Below, piece by piece: positions 15,587 to 23,630 of a DNA stretch of 53,297 nt. The notes under the pieces are model-generated. The model worked only from the letters and a program-made list of their open reading frames with translations, did no database searches and was not told the origin of the DNA. The translations under genes and the position numbers were made by a program. The first letter of the stretch is position 1. Every line of letters begins with the position of its first letter. Source of the DNA: RGIG2041 sp045537695 (GTDB taxonomy: Bacteria; Bacillota; Clostridia; UBA1381; UMGS1253); contig JAZSQB010000053.1 of assembly GCA_045537695.1 (NCBI GenBank), positions 1 through 53,297 of the forward strand, given 5' to 3'.

Positions 15587-16492
15587 CTATTTTCTAATAT
15601 GCTCGCACGCAGCAAGCGCAGCCACCGCACCGTCTGCCGCCGCAGTTACCAACTGGCGAATTCCCTTTGTACGGCAATCCCCCGCAGCAAAAATGCCTTC
15701 CGTGCTCGTTTTGCAATCCTCTCCCGCTACAATATAACCGTAATCATCCAGTTTTACCAAATCCTTAGCAATCCCCGTTGCCGGTACTTGTCCGACCGCT
15801 ACAAACAAGCCGCTCAAAACCACATTGGTCTTCTCACCCGTCACTTTGTTTGCAACAACGATACCGGAAAGCGCATCTTCACCCTCAACAGCCTCTACAA
15901 CGCTGTCGAGCATAAATACAAGATTTGCTTTTTCACGCAAAAGTGACAGTTTTGCTTCCTCGGCACGGAAGCCTTGTCTGCGATGGATTAAATATACCTT
16001 ATTACAGTAATCCGTCAGAAACAGCGCATCGTCAATTGCCGTATTACCGCCGCCGACTACCGCGACGTCCTTTCCCCTAAAAAATGCGCCATCACAGGTC
16101 GCACAATAAGAAATGCCCCGTCCCGTAAACTTTTCTTCGCCTTCCACGCCGAGCGGTCTATTTTTCGCGCCCACGGCTAAAATTAATGATTGCGCCTCTA
16201 TGGTCTTCCCTCTTTTGGTCGTTATGGTAAACACATCCGTTTTTTCCACGCTGACCGGTGCATCAAACATCACCTGTGCGCCAAGCGCAGTTGCCTGCTC
16301 AAAAAGCTCCGTTGCATAGTCCACACCGGAAATTTTCTTAAAGCCAGGATAGTTTTCAATCTCCAGCGTGTTTATAATCTGACCGCCGTATACGCCTTCT
16401 TCCAGCACCGCAACACTGCGCCCTGCACGCACGCCGTAAATTGCCGCCGTCAGTCCTGCTGTTCCGGCACCTAAAATCAAAATATCATACAT
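15587..16492 (-). CDS. trxB: Thioredoxin reductase
   Basis: 301 aa, typical length. The N-terminal FAD motif GAGTAGLTAA (8-17), redox-active C130-A-T-C133 followed by DG, the NADPH motif VGGGNTAIDDA (146-156), and the C-terminal GIFAAGDCR FAD motif are all present. It reduces thioredoxin with NADPH (or ferredoxin in some anaerobes with similar proteins; the GGGNTA motif favours NAD(P)H). The start ATG has SD GAGGGA. No thioredoxin gene is adjacent; a DUF3006-like gene follows. Confidence 0.95.
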   Translation of the reverse strand: MYDILILGAGTAGLTAAIYGVRAGRSVAVLEEGVYGGQIINTLEIENYPGFKKISGVDYATELFEQATALGAQVMFDAPVSVEKTDVFTITTKRGKTIEAQSLILAVGAKNRPLGVEGEEKFTGRGISYCATCDGAFFRGKDVAVVGGGNTAIDDALFLTDYCNKVYLIHRRQGFRAEEAKLSLLREKANLVFMLDSVVEAVEGEDALSGIVVANKVTGEKTNVVLSGLFVAVGQVPATGIAKDLVKLDDYGYIVAGEDCKTSTEGIFAAGDCRTKGIRQLVTAAADGAVAALAACEHIRK

Positions 16493-16526
16493 AAATGTCC
16501 CTCATTTCTAAATTTCCTTTTATATT

Positions 16527-16555
16527 ATTATAACCAATTAAAAAGTAAATTTCAA
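16527..16555 (-). promoter_or_regulatory. Promoter of trxB
   Basis: TTGAAA (16555-16550), 17-nt spacer, TATAAT (16532-16527). Confidence 0.82.
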
Positions 16556-16682
16556 TCTGTATTTAATGAACTTAACAGCAAATTTACGATATAATACTGC
16601 AAAACCTTGGAGGGAATACAATTACACTTAAATATTTGAAAGTACATATGGAGCATTTAGACAAAACCATACACGTAAGGAC

Positions 16683-16725
16683 GAGTGGTCTTAGGGATTC
16701 AACGCCTTAAAAAGCAATATTTTGC
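16683..16725 (+). repeat. Dispersed structured repeat, copy B (first hairpin only)
   Basis: GAGTGGTCTTAGGG, loop ATTCAACG, CCTTAAAAAGC, then AATATTTTGC as in copy A. The second (terminator) hairpin is missing. It lies just upstream of the deacetylase promoter. Confidence 0.75.
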
Positions 16726-16734
16726 TGAAAAGTG

Positions 16735-16763
16735 TCGACAAAATTAGATTTCTGCTTTATAAT
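16735..16763 (+). promoter_or_regulatory. Promoter of the deacetylase gene
   Basis: TCGACA (16735-16740, weak -35), 17-nt spacer, TATAAT (16758-16763). Confidence 0.6.
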
Positions 16764-16807
16764 AAAAGCATAAGCATTTTCATTTGTAGGAAAAGGAGAA
16801 ACAGAAT

Positions 16808-18109
16808 ATGGACAAGCGTACCTTTCATTCTATAAAAATAGAGCCGGAAGACATCCCTGTTTCTGTCGAAACGCCGGGCAGATCCAACATACAGCACCGT
16901 AATAAATTGACGGGTGTAGTGCTAAAACCGCTTCTGTTGCTTGGGGCAATTATACTGCTTGGGTCGATTATCTTTATTTACGTAAAATCCTGTTCCGGAA
17001 ATACAAGACAATCTGCCAAGGATAAAATGCAGCAAGAGCTCACACAAATTACTGCATTTGCAGACAGTTATTTCTACGACGAGGCTTTAGATTTGCTCGC
17101 AGCCTCTTCCTATGCAGAAAAAGAAGATTTTCTGCTAGCAAAGCAAAAGATAGAGCAGAAAAAAGACGCCCTAGTTCCCTATGACGGTCCTTTCTATCAC
17201 GTATTCTTCCACAGTCTGATTATTTATCCGGAGTTGGCATTTGACGATGACTACAAAGCGGAAGGCTACAATATGTGGATGACAACGGTTTCCGAGTTTA
17301 AGGCGATGCTGCCTCAGTTGTATGAACGTGGTTTTATCCTCTATTCGTTAAACGAGGTCAAGGCAGACGGGGGAATTCTTTTGCCGCCGGGCAAAAAGCC
17401 ACTGATTATCTCCGTAGACGACGTAAACTACTACGGCTATATGTATGGTGACGGCTTTGCCGACAAGCTTGTGATTAACGAAGACGGCAATCTTGCCTGC
17501 GAAGTAACCACGCCGACCGGCGAGGTCATTACCACCTATGACGGCGATGTAATGCCGATTTTGGACGAATTTGTGCGCGAGCATCCGGATTTCTCCTACC
17601 GTGGCGCAAAGGGTGTTGTTGCCGTAACCGGCTATGAAGGCGTGTTTGGCTACAGAACAGTTAAGTTGGAAGGTGAAGAACAGGAAAAAGCCAAGGCTGA
17701 AGTGCTGAAAATTTCACAAAAGCTTTTAGACAGCGGTTGGCTTTTGGCCTGTCACAGCTACACACACAATGATTATTTTCGTGACGGCGGGGTGGAAATG
17801 GAGGATTTAACCTACGATACCAACCGTTTTGATGAACGCATTGCCAATTTGATATTCAATACAAACATTTACATCAGTCCGTTCGGGTATCATTTGCCGG
17901 AAGGTGACGAGCGTTTGCAATATATGAAGGATATGGGCTACACCATTTTCTGTCCGGTCAGCCCTGCAATGCGCACGTATGAAACCCAAGAAGGCATTCT
18001 CTTCTCCGAGCGCTTTAACCTCGACCGCTACAATATGCGCACGAAAAAAGACTATATTAACAAAACCTTCTTTAATGTAGACGAAGTATACTATATGGAT
18101 AAAGAATAA
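16808..18109 (+). CDS. Membrane-anchored polysaccharide deacetylase-like protein
   Basis: 433 aa, AAAGGAG SD. A cytoplasmic head of about 35 residues and one membrane segment (about 38-60) place the rest outside. The catalytic domain starts near residue 197: LIISVDDVNYY supplies the general-base/metal Asp pair, and LLACHSYTHND (about 317-327) supplies the HxxxH zinc ligands of the NodB/CE4 fold. About 100 residues are inserted between these motifs, larger than in small CE4 enzymes. The family removes N- or O-acetyl groups from peptidoglycan or other glycans, suggesting wall modification here (inference). Monocistronic. Confidence 0.82.
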   Translation: MDKRTFHSIKIEPEDIPVSVETPGRSNIQHRNKLTGVVLKPLLLLGAIILLGSIIFIYVKSCSGNTRQSAKDKMQQELTQITAFADSYFYDEALDLLAASSYAEKEDFLLAKQKIEQKKDALVPYDGPFYHVFFHSLIIYPELAFDDDYKAEGYNMWMTTVSEFKAMLPQLYERGFILYSLNEVKADGGILLPPGKKPLIISVDDVNYYGYMYGDGFADKLVINEDGNLACEVTTPTGEVITTYDGDVMPILDEFVREHPDFSYRGAKGVVAVTGYEGVFGYRTVKLEGEEQEKAKAEVLKISQKLLDSGWLLACHSYTHNDYFRDGGVEMEDLTYDTNRFDERIANLIFNTNIYISPFGYHLPEGDERLQYMKDMGYTIFCPVSPAMRTYETQEGILFSERFNLDRYNMRTKKDYINKTFFNVDEVYYMDKE

Positions 18110-18155
18110 AGAGCGATACGCAGATTAAACTGCACCAGTTTATGCAGACAGCACA

Positions 18156-18234
18156 AAAAACACGCTAACCGAAAGACAATCCTCCGAACCACGATTTTTA
18201 AAGGCGGATTTTTACTTTCGGCTAGCGTGTTTTT
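18156..18234. terminator. Long bidirectional terminator between the deacetylase and clc genes
   Basis: A 12-bp stem (AAAAACACGCTA with TAGCGTGTTTTT) plus 7 further pairs (CCGAAAG/CTTTCGG), a 39-nt loop, and A/T runs on both flanks between convergent genes. Confidence 0.85.
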
Positions 18235-18257
18235 GGGTGCTTTTTTATATCCCCTTT

Positions 18258-19514
18258 TTATTGTACGTCTACATCAATATAATGCGCATCTAATTTTGAA
18301 TATACAATTTTTTGACTCTTGTATAAACTAAAACACCCAGACATCATATAACTGATGGCACATACCAGTGCAAATAAAAGAATGTTTTCGCTGCCGAACA
18401 CCTCAAGCGCGAGCATCGTCGATGCAATCGGGCAGTTGACAACACCACAGAAGACACAAACAAAACCAATTGCCGCCGAAAAACCGGGATCAATACCCAA
18501 AAGGCTACCAACAAAGCAGCCGAAGGTGGAACCAATAAAGAACGCAGGCACGATTTCGCCGCCCTTAAATCCGGCGGCAATCGTAATCGCCGTAAAAACA
18601 ATTTTGAGCGCAAACGCTTCCCATCTTACCTCGCCGTGCAATGCGCGTATAATCACATCCATACCGGCGCCGTTATAATCTCTCGTGCCGACCAAAAGCG
18701 TCAAACCGACAACCATCACCGCGCCGACAAAAGCACGCAGATAGCTGTTTTTCAAATGCTTTTCCATAAACTGCTCGCAATAGTGAATTGCCGTGCAAAA
18801 TAAGATACTCACCAGCGCACACAATACCGCCAGAAGCGCAATTTTGCCCAGTGTAAGCGCCTGCACATCCGCAAAAAATATTCCATCAAAATGCACCGGC
18901 GAAAGTCCGAACGCCCCTGCAATGCCAAAAGCAACCATCGCAGAAATCACACACGGAAGCAACGCCGTATAGTGCATTACGCCAACACATACCAGTTCTA
19001 TAGAAAAGATTGCAGCTGTCAACGGCGTACCAAACAGCGCCGAAAACACGGCACTCATACCCGCCATCACAATAATGTGCATATCACTTTGCTTTAAACG
19101 AAAAATGCGCCCAACATTATAGCCAATGCTGCCGCCAAGCTGCAATGCCGCGCCTTCTCTGCCGGCACTGCCGCCGAACAAATGCGTCAGCACCGTGCTG
19201 ACAAAAATTAGCGGCGCCATCACCAGCGGCACCTTTTCTTCGGTTATGACCGCCTCTAAAACGCGGTTCGTATCCAATCTGCCTTGCTTTTTAAAAATCG
19301 CGTAAATCCCGGCAATGACCAGACCGGCAACCGGCAGCAAAAACAAAATCCACGTGTGATGCATACGTAGCTCTGTTGCATAGTCAATCGTCAGATGAAA
19401 CACACTGCCGATACAGCCACCGATACCGCCAACCAGCGTTGCAAGCACAATCCATTTTAAAAACGTTCTGACATAATCCCATGAAAATTTCAACTGAACC
19501 GAAATCTTCCCCAT
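18258..19514 (-). CDS. CLC-family anion channel/antiporter, possibly of the fluoride (CLC-F) branch
   Basis: 418 aa from ATG 19514 (SD AAGGAAA). The upstream in-frame GTG at 19547 lies inside the preceding terminator stem. THLFGGSAGREGAALQLGGS (about residues 106-125) replaces the canonical GREGP motif and keeps the gating glutamate. GFKGGEIVPAFFIGSTFG (about 326-343) is the other pore motif. The GGSAGREG form rather than GSGxP...GREGP, and GFKGGE, is what I recall of F-/H+ antiporters of the CLC-F group (established for the family, inferred here). No fluoride riboswitch fits in the 56-nt upstream gap. Alternative: an ordinary chloride/proton exchanger. Confidence 0.85.
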   Translation of the reverse strand: MGKISVQLKFSWDYVRTFLKWIVLATLVGGIGGCIGSVFHLTIDYATELRMHHTWILFLLPVAGLVIAGIYAIFKKQGRLDTNRVLEAVITEEKVPLVMAPLIFVSTVLTHLFGGSAGREGAALQLGGSIGYNVGRIFRLKQSDMHIIVMAGMSAVFSALFGTPLTAAIFSIELVCVGVMHYTALLPCVISAMVAFGIAGAFGLSPVHFDGIFFADVQALTLGKIALLAVLCALVSILFCTAIHYCEQFMEKHLKNSYLRAFVGAVMVVGLTLLVGTRDYNGAGMDVIIRALHGEVRWEAFALKIVFTAITIAAGFKGGEIVPAFFIGSTFGCFVGSLLGIDPGFSAAIGFVCVFCGVVNCPIASTMLALEVFGSENILLFALVCAISYMMSGCFSLYKSQKIVYSKLDAHYIDVDVQ

Positions 19515-19536
19515 ATCATTTCCTTCTTTCAAAGAA

Positions 19537-19564
19537 AAACCGAACACCGGACAGTGTTCGGTTT
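19537..19564 (-). terminator. Terminator of the CPA2 antiporter gene
   Basis: An 11-bp stem AAACCGAACAC/GTGTTCGGTTT, with T5CTTT on the minus strand. It separates the antiporter from clc. Confidence 0.9.
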
Positions 19565-19570
19565 AAAAGC

Positions 19571-20872
19571 TTAATTGTTTTTCATTTTTTCAGCTTCAGC
19601 AAGTTTTGTCTGACGACGCATCTTCACATCTTCGCTCATCGGCTGAATATCACCCGATGCCTGCAGTGCCATACGGGTAAAGAGCGGACCAACCAATTCG
19701 TAAATCAACACTGCAAAGAGTGTGATATTGCGAATAAGCGGACCCTGCTCCGGCAAAGCTGCAGCTGCAAGCGCACACATACCGAGCGCCACACCTGCCT
19801 GCGGTAAAAGGGTAATACCGAGATACTTGCAGATTTCCGGACTGCAATTTGTTGCCTTGGCACTTATAAATGTTCCAATATACTTGCCCAAAGAACGGAA
19901 GATGATATAAACGATACCAATTACAACAATCGACCAGTTTGCAAATACACCGAGCTCCAGCTCTGCACCGCTGATAACAAAGAACAGCGCCAGAAGCGGA
20001 GAAGTCCACGTCTCATTTTTCTCCATAATATCGTGCGAAAGCGGGCAGGCATTGCAAAATACCGTACCGAGCATCATACATACGAGCAAAGAAGAAAAAC
20101 CAACATGTACCGGACCGATCTCAAATTTCAGCATAGAAAGCGCAACCGTTACAAATACAAAGGCAATCGACATATTAAGTCGGTTTGTATTGGAGTTAAA
20201 CAACTTCTCAAGCAACGTAAGAATATAACCCATAACCGCACCCAAGCCGAGGGAACACACAATTTCCACAAGTGGATTTACAATAATGGAAACCATATCT
20301 ATCTGTCCACTAGTAAGCGTCTTTGCAATACCGAAGGATACGGCAAATATAATAAGACCAACCGCATCATCTAGCGCAACGATCGGCAAAAGCAAATCCG
20401 TAAGCTTACCCTTTGCCTTATACTGACGTACAACCATAAGCGTTGCCGCTGGTGCTGTTGCGGTTGCAATTGCACCGAGTGTAATCGCCTGCGGTATGCC
20501 GAGCACATCCGGCATAAGCAGATGTACAATCCAAAGTGCCAAGTCTACAAACAGGGTTGCCACCAGAGCCTGGAATATACCAATAACAAACGCCTGCTTA
20601 CCAATTTTCTTCAAATCTTCCATACGGAATTCACTACCAATAGAAAAAGCAATAAAGCCAAGCGCAACATCCGAAATTAAACCAAGCGCATGCACTGCAT
20701 CTGCATTTTCAAAGCCGAGACCTTCAATACCGAGCTGCCCCAAGCAATACGGACCGATTAACACACCGGCAATCAAATATGCCGTTACACTCGGCAGCTT
20801 TAACGGCTTAAAAAGTCTTGTCATCAAAAGTCCGCCCAACAGAGCAATAGATACAGATAATAATGTACTCAT
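19571..20872 (-). CDS. CPA2-family cation:proton antiporter (KefB/NapA type, membrane domain only)
   Basis: 433 aa, GGAGG SD. About 12-13 hydrophobic segments. VALDDAVGLIIFAVSF (about 168-183) contains the paired Asp residues of electrogenic CPA2 exchangers, and ATATAPAATLMVVRQY (about 136-151) is the unwound-helix region. There is no C-terminal RCK/NAD domain, so it is not a classical Kef channel. Likely Na+ or K+ exchange for H+. It has its own consensus promoter and terminator and lies upstream of clc, another proton-coupled exchanger; together with NhaC the window holds three such systems. Confidence 0.9.
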   Translation of the reverse strand: MSTLLSVSIALLGGLLMTRLFKPLKLPSVTAYLIAGVLIGPYCLGQLGIEGLGFENADAVHALGLISDVALGFIAFSIGSEFRMEDLKKIGKQAFVIGIFQALVATLFVDLALWIVHLLMPDVLGIPQAITLGAIATATAPAATLMVVRQYKAKGKLTDLLLPIVALDDAVGLIIFAVSFGIAKTLTSGQIDMVSIIVNPLVEIVCSLGLGAVMGYILTLLEKLFNSNTNRLNMSIAFVFVTVALSMLKFEIGPVHVGFSSLLVCMMLGTVFCNACPLSHDIMEKNETWTSPLLALFFVISGAELELGVFANWSIVVIGIVYIIFRSLGKYIGTFISAKATNCSPEICKYLGITLLPQAGVALGMCALAAAALPEQGPLIRNITLFAVLIYELVGPLFTRMALQASGDIQPMSEDVKMRRQTKLAEAEKMKNN

Positions 20873-20933
20873 CTATATTCCTCCTCAGAAAAATGTTGCT
20901 TATTTAGAGTATGTATAAAAACACGCAAAGCCT

Positions 20934-20961
20934 ATTATATCACCAATTTTACAAATGTCAA
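20934..20961 (-). promoter_or_regulatory. Promoter of the CPA2 antiporter gene
   Basis: TTGACA (20961-20956), 16-nt spacer, TATAAT (20939-20934). Confidence 0.85.
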
Positions 20962-20972
20962 CTAATTTTTAG

Positions 20973-21257
20973 TTAAGAAAAAAGAATACTTTTATTGATT
21001 TTCACAATATGTTCATATAAGTTTTCGGTATATTGATCAAAGCCTGCATCCCTTGGGCGCAAGCGTTCATCTTCATAAAGCGCAGTATCGTACTCCACCA
21101 ATCCCATCGCCGGTTTGTCCATATTACGGCTCAAAATCGTTTTACATCCCAAAACCGTAACCGCATCGGCAATTTCCTGCATACGACTGCAAATCCATTG
21201 TTCCTGTTCTGCTGTCGCAAAACGGATATTCACCGCCACAAACAACTATTCCATCAT
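20973..21257 (-). CDS. Small unknown protein with an in-frame amber codon near its start
   Basis: The readable part is 90 aa from TTG 21245. A good SD (GGGGAG, 21268-21263) is followed at the right distance by ATG-ATG-GAA (21257-21249), but the next codon is TAG (21248-21246), and the frame then continues TTG-TTT-GTG without interruption. Either the N-terminus has acquired a nonsense mutation, or translation re-initiates at TTG 21245 or GTG 21239. The protein (AEQEQWICSRMQEI..., ending YTENLYEHIVKINK) has no motif I recognise and looks soluble. It follows the DUF6472-like gene, whose stop overlaps this SD, so the two are translationally coupled. Confidence 0.5.
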
Positions 21258-21267
21258 TTCTTCTCCC

Positions 21268-21456
21268 CTAATTCTGTTTTTGCACCATTTTGTATTCGTC
21301 ATAAAAACGATAATACGGGCACGAATGGTGCGCGCCGTACATCGACACCATTTCATCTTCATCAAAGTTCACAAGACAAATATAGGCATCCATTTCATCG
21401 TCATAATCATAATACGCGCAGCTTTCGCACTGCGTTATTTTCTTTTTCTCCATCAT
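21268..21456 (-). CDS. Small acidic cysteine protein (DUF6472-like)
   Basis: 62 aa from ATG 21456 (in-frame alternatives at 21468, TTG, and 21453). Four residues, CESC (about 11-14), C26 and CPY near the C-terminus, could form a metal site. The pattern QCESCAYYDYDDEMDAYICLVN...MYGAHHSCPYY matches the clostridial DUF6472 proteins as I recall them: small, acidic, with CxxC and a lone CPYY. Function unknown. Its TAG stop overlaps the SD of the next gene. Confidence 0.65.
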   Translation of the reverse strand: MMEKKKITQCESCAYYDYDDEMDAYICLVNFDEDEMVSMYGAHHSCPYYRFYDEYKMVQKQN

Positions 21457-21508
21457 AAACATCACCAACGTTTATTGTAACACAGCAAAAATCAAAAGTA
21501 AACAAAAC

Positions 21509-21537
21509 TTGATTTTAATTTCATTTCGTAGTACAAT
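21509..21537 (+). promoter_or_regulatory. Promoter of the DMT transporter gene
   Basis: TTGATT (21509-21514), 17-nt spacer, TACAAT (21532-21537). It puts the start codon at 21560 rather than the ATT/ATG-type codons at 21509. Confidence 0.78.
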
Positions 21538-21559
21538 AGTTCTTCGTGGGGTGAAATTT

Positions 21560-22411
21560 ATGCAATATTTATGGATTATTTTTATTGTCATATACAGCCT
21601 TTTAAAAGGCTCGCGCGACGGGATGAAAAAAGTGGCGCTCAAAAAGAGCAGTGCAAATGAAATTCTGTTTTTCTATACGCTGATCGGACTGATCTTAACG
21701 ATACCATTCTCTGCCGGCGCTTTCCAAACACCGCCCGTCTTCATTTTCTGCTCCTTCGTAAAAGCGTGTGCCGTCAGCGCGGCGTGGTTGTTTGCTATGT
21801 GGGCGCTCAAAAATATGTCCGTCAGCCTGTACGGTATTATGGACTTATCGCGCGTCATATTTTCCACGTTGCTCGGCGTAATTGTACTCGGCGAAGAAAT
21901 GACCCTCGCAAAATATATCGGTCTTGCGCTAGTCATCACCGGTCTTTTGCTCGTCAATTTAAAAAAGAGTGCCGCCGCAAAAGGCGTGACCGCAGTTACA
22001 CTTGCGGCTGCGCTCTTAAACTGCTTTTTCAATGCCGTTTCCGGCACAATGGATAAAATCCTGATGCAATATATGACTTCGGCACAACTGCAATTCTGGT
22101 TTATGTTTTTCTCTACGCTCATCTATGGTGCAATCCTTTTAATACGCAGAGAAAAAATCTCCGTCAGAAGCGTAAAAACAAACTACTGGATACCGCTGAT
22201 GAGCTTGTCGCTCGTTTTGGGCGACCGCCTATTGTTCGAAGCTAATGCCGACCCTGCAAGTCAGGTAACCTTAATGACTATCATTAAGCAATTCTCCGTG
22301 CTTATCACTGTACTTATGGGCGGGCTGTGCTTTAAAGAAAAAAATATTCTCTATAAACTGATGTGCACCGCCATCGTGCTTGCAGGCATATTCGTAGCAC
22401 TATTTGGATAA
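21560..22411 (+). CDS. DMT-superfamily (EamA-like) metabolite transporter
   Basis: 283 aa from ATG 21560 (SD GGGGTGA). Ten hydrophobic segments arise from a duplicated five-helix unit. The first repeat ends with STLLGVIVLGEEMTLAKYIGLALVITGLLLV (the EamA end pattern, with the conserved Glu), and the second ends with VLMGGLCFKEKNILYKLMCTAIVLAGIF. Members export amino acids, nucleotides or drugs; specificity is not readable. It stands alone, divergent from the DUF6472-like pair. Confidence 0.88.
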   Translation: MQYLWIIFIVIYSLLKGSRDGMKKVALKKSSANEILFFYTLIGLILTIPFSAGAFQTPPVFIFCSFVKACAVSAAWLFAMWALKNMSVSLYGIMDLSRVIFSTLLGVIVLGEEMTLAKYIGLALVITGLLLVNLKKSAAAKGVTAVTLAAALLNCFFNAVSGTMDKILMQYMTSAQLQFWFMFFSTLIYGAILLIRREKISVRSVKTNYWIPLMSLSLVLGDRLLFEANADPASQVTLMTIIKQFSVLITVLMGGLCFKEKNILYKLMCTAIVLAGIFVALFG

Positions 22412-22414
22412 AAA

Positions 22415-22447
22415 AGGGACTGTAAAAAACACTTGTTTTTACAGTCC
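22415..22447 (-). terminator. Terminator between the DMT and isochorismatase-like genes
   Basis: GGACTGTAAAAA pairs with TTTTTACAGTCC. The minus strand ends in T6, so it chiefly serves the isochorismatase-like gene; it may also stop the DMT transcript. Confidence 0.82.
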
Positions 22448-22454
22448 TGTCTTA

Positions 22455-22985
22455 TTATATAATTCTGAATTGTAGGTTCCGCATAACATCAATTGCCTTT
22501 TCATGTAGAGCATCGACATTTGACGCACAAAGCTTAGCAAGAACCTTAATTTCTGCATTCTTAAAGTGGCTCTGCAGCACAACCGCATTGGAAATCACGC
22601 AAAGGTTCGTTACCACACCGCAAATTTCAATTTCATCTACGTTGCCGCAAACCTCTTTAATTAAAATCGGCAAATCTTTTGCCCCGAAGGTAGATTTCGC
22701 TACCGTATGAACGTGCGGTGAATTTAAAAAATCTGCCGCTCTGCCATACAGTTTTGCACCTTCGCTTCCACGCAAACAATGTGGTATCGGTAAATTTTTG
22801 CCTTCGCGGGACTGCAAGTATTTCGCGTCGTGCATATCCATTGTAAAAAAGACCTCATATCCATTGCGCAGGACCTCTGCTATATGGTCGCAAATCGGAT
22901 TCTCCAACAAAAGCGCCTTGTGAAAGCCGAGCTTCCCGATCACAAAATCATTTTGATAGTCTACAACTACTAAAACCTTTTTCAT
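22455..22985 (-). CDS. Isochorismatase-fold cysteine hydrolase (nicotinamidase-like)
   Basis: 176 aa from ATG 22985 (SD GGGGG, 6 nt). The Asp-Lys-Cys triad of the fold is present: Asp in VDYQNDF (residue 8), Lys in AKSTFGAKDL (about 96), Cys in VVTNLCVISNA (about 131). MDMHD (about 49-53) is the metal-site region of nicotinamidases. PncA-type enzymes convert nicotinamide to nicotinate for NAD salvage; other family members hydrolyse isochorismate or carbamoyl compounds. The upstream frame to 23042 lies in the promoter. Confidence 0.85.
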   Translation of the reverse strand: MKKVLVVVDYQNDFVIGKLGFHKALLLENPICDHIAEVLRNGYEVFFTMDMHDAKYLQSREGKNLPIPHCLRGSEGAKLYGRAADFLNSPHVHTVAKSTFGAKDLPILIKEVCGNVDEIEICGVVTNLCVISNAVVLQSHFKNAEIKVLAKLCASNVDALHEKAIDVMRNLQFRII

Positions 22986-23003
22986 GCCAATCCCCCCACA
23001 CCT

Positions 23004-23032
23004 ATTGTACAAAATAATTATTGGTTTGTCAA
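23004..23032 (-). promoter_or_regulatory. Promoter of the isochorismatase-like gene
   Basis: TTGACA (23032-23027), 17-nt spacer, TACAAT (23009-23004). Confidence 0.88.
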
Positions 23033-23204
23033 CTGAATCCATTTTGGCTATAACCCCTTTGTGTAATTGCCAAGGATGAGGGACAGTTCTCTAAAAAAGC
23101 ATTTCCTGTGCAAGCGCCCTATCTTCACGTTAATTGCTCACAACCACCCTCGCTATTCAAATATGCCTGTACTAATTTTAATTGAATTTACAACTATATT
23201 TTCC

Positions 23205-23254
23205 AAAAAATGACCTCTCAATCGTTAGGTCAACAATCTAACGATTGAGAGGTC
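23205..23254 (-). terminator. Terminator of the OPT-PqqD operon; perfect 17-bp hairpin, repeated in decayed form at 36.37 kb
   Basis: GACCTCTCAATCGTTAG (23212-23228) pairs perfectly with 23238-23254 around a 9-nt loop; minus-strand T6 follows. A related sequence is at 36365-36403. Confidence 0.88.
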
Positions 23255-23276
23255 GATGGATAATTGTATCGCTTTT

Positions 23277-23627
23277 TTACTTCCAAGCAATAAATCCGTA
23301 GCTATCCAAAATTTGAAAATACGTTGCAAGTCGCTCATATAGCGGATGCGCAGTGGCACCAAACTTTTCGTCCACAAGCTCGCCAAGGGCAATAATGTCC
23401 TTCTCACCATCAAGCAAAGGCCAGACAAAGCTACCCGTTTCATCTAAGTGCACATAGCTGATTTTCGGTTTTTTAAGCAGCTTTTGCGCAATACGGTTAA
23501 ACGCACCTTTGTTTTTAATCTCGAGCGTAACCTTACCTTCTGCATTCGCCGTCCAGACAAGGCCTTCCGGACGCATTGGCACACGCTCTAAATAATTTTC
23601 GGAAATAACATTTTTCTTCTTTCTCAT
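23277..23627 (-). CDS. PqqD-like (RRE-type) peptide-binding protein
   Basis: 116 aa. Residues about 60-114 (HLDETGSFVWPLLDGEKDIIALGELVDEKF... then FQILDSYGFI) have the winged-helix PqqD pattern: DETGxxVW, an Leu-rich 'ALGELV' helix and an ILxxYGFI end. PqqD domains bind the leader of ribosomally made peptides for a partner enzyme. Here the only partner in reach is the OPT peptide transporter 3 nt upstream; no radical SAM maturase or precursor peptide is adjacent. It has no SD of its own beyond GGAAGAAG inside the OPT coding end, so translation is coupled. A cytosolic peptide-binding accessory of the transporter is a possibility (inference). Confidence 0.78.
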   Translation of the reverse strand: MRKKKNVISENYLERVPMRPEGLVWTANAEGKVTLEIKNKGAFNRIAQKLLKKPKISYVHLDETGSFVWPLLDGEKDIIALGELVDEKFGATAHPLYERLATYFQILDSYGFIAWK

Positions 23628-23630
23628 GGC

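Noticed and set aside
19515..19570. Fluoride riboswitch upstream of the CLC gene
   Set aside because: The 56-nt gap is mostly the terminator of the preceding gene; there is no room for the aptamer.
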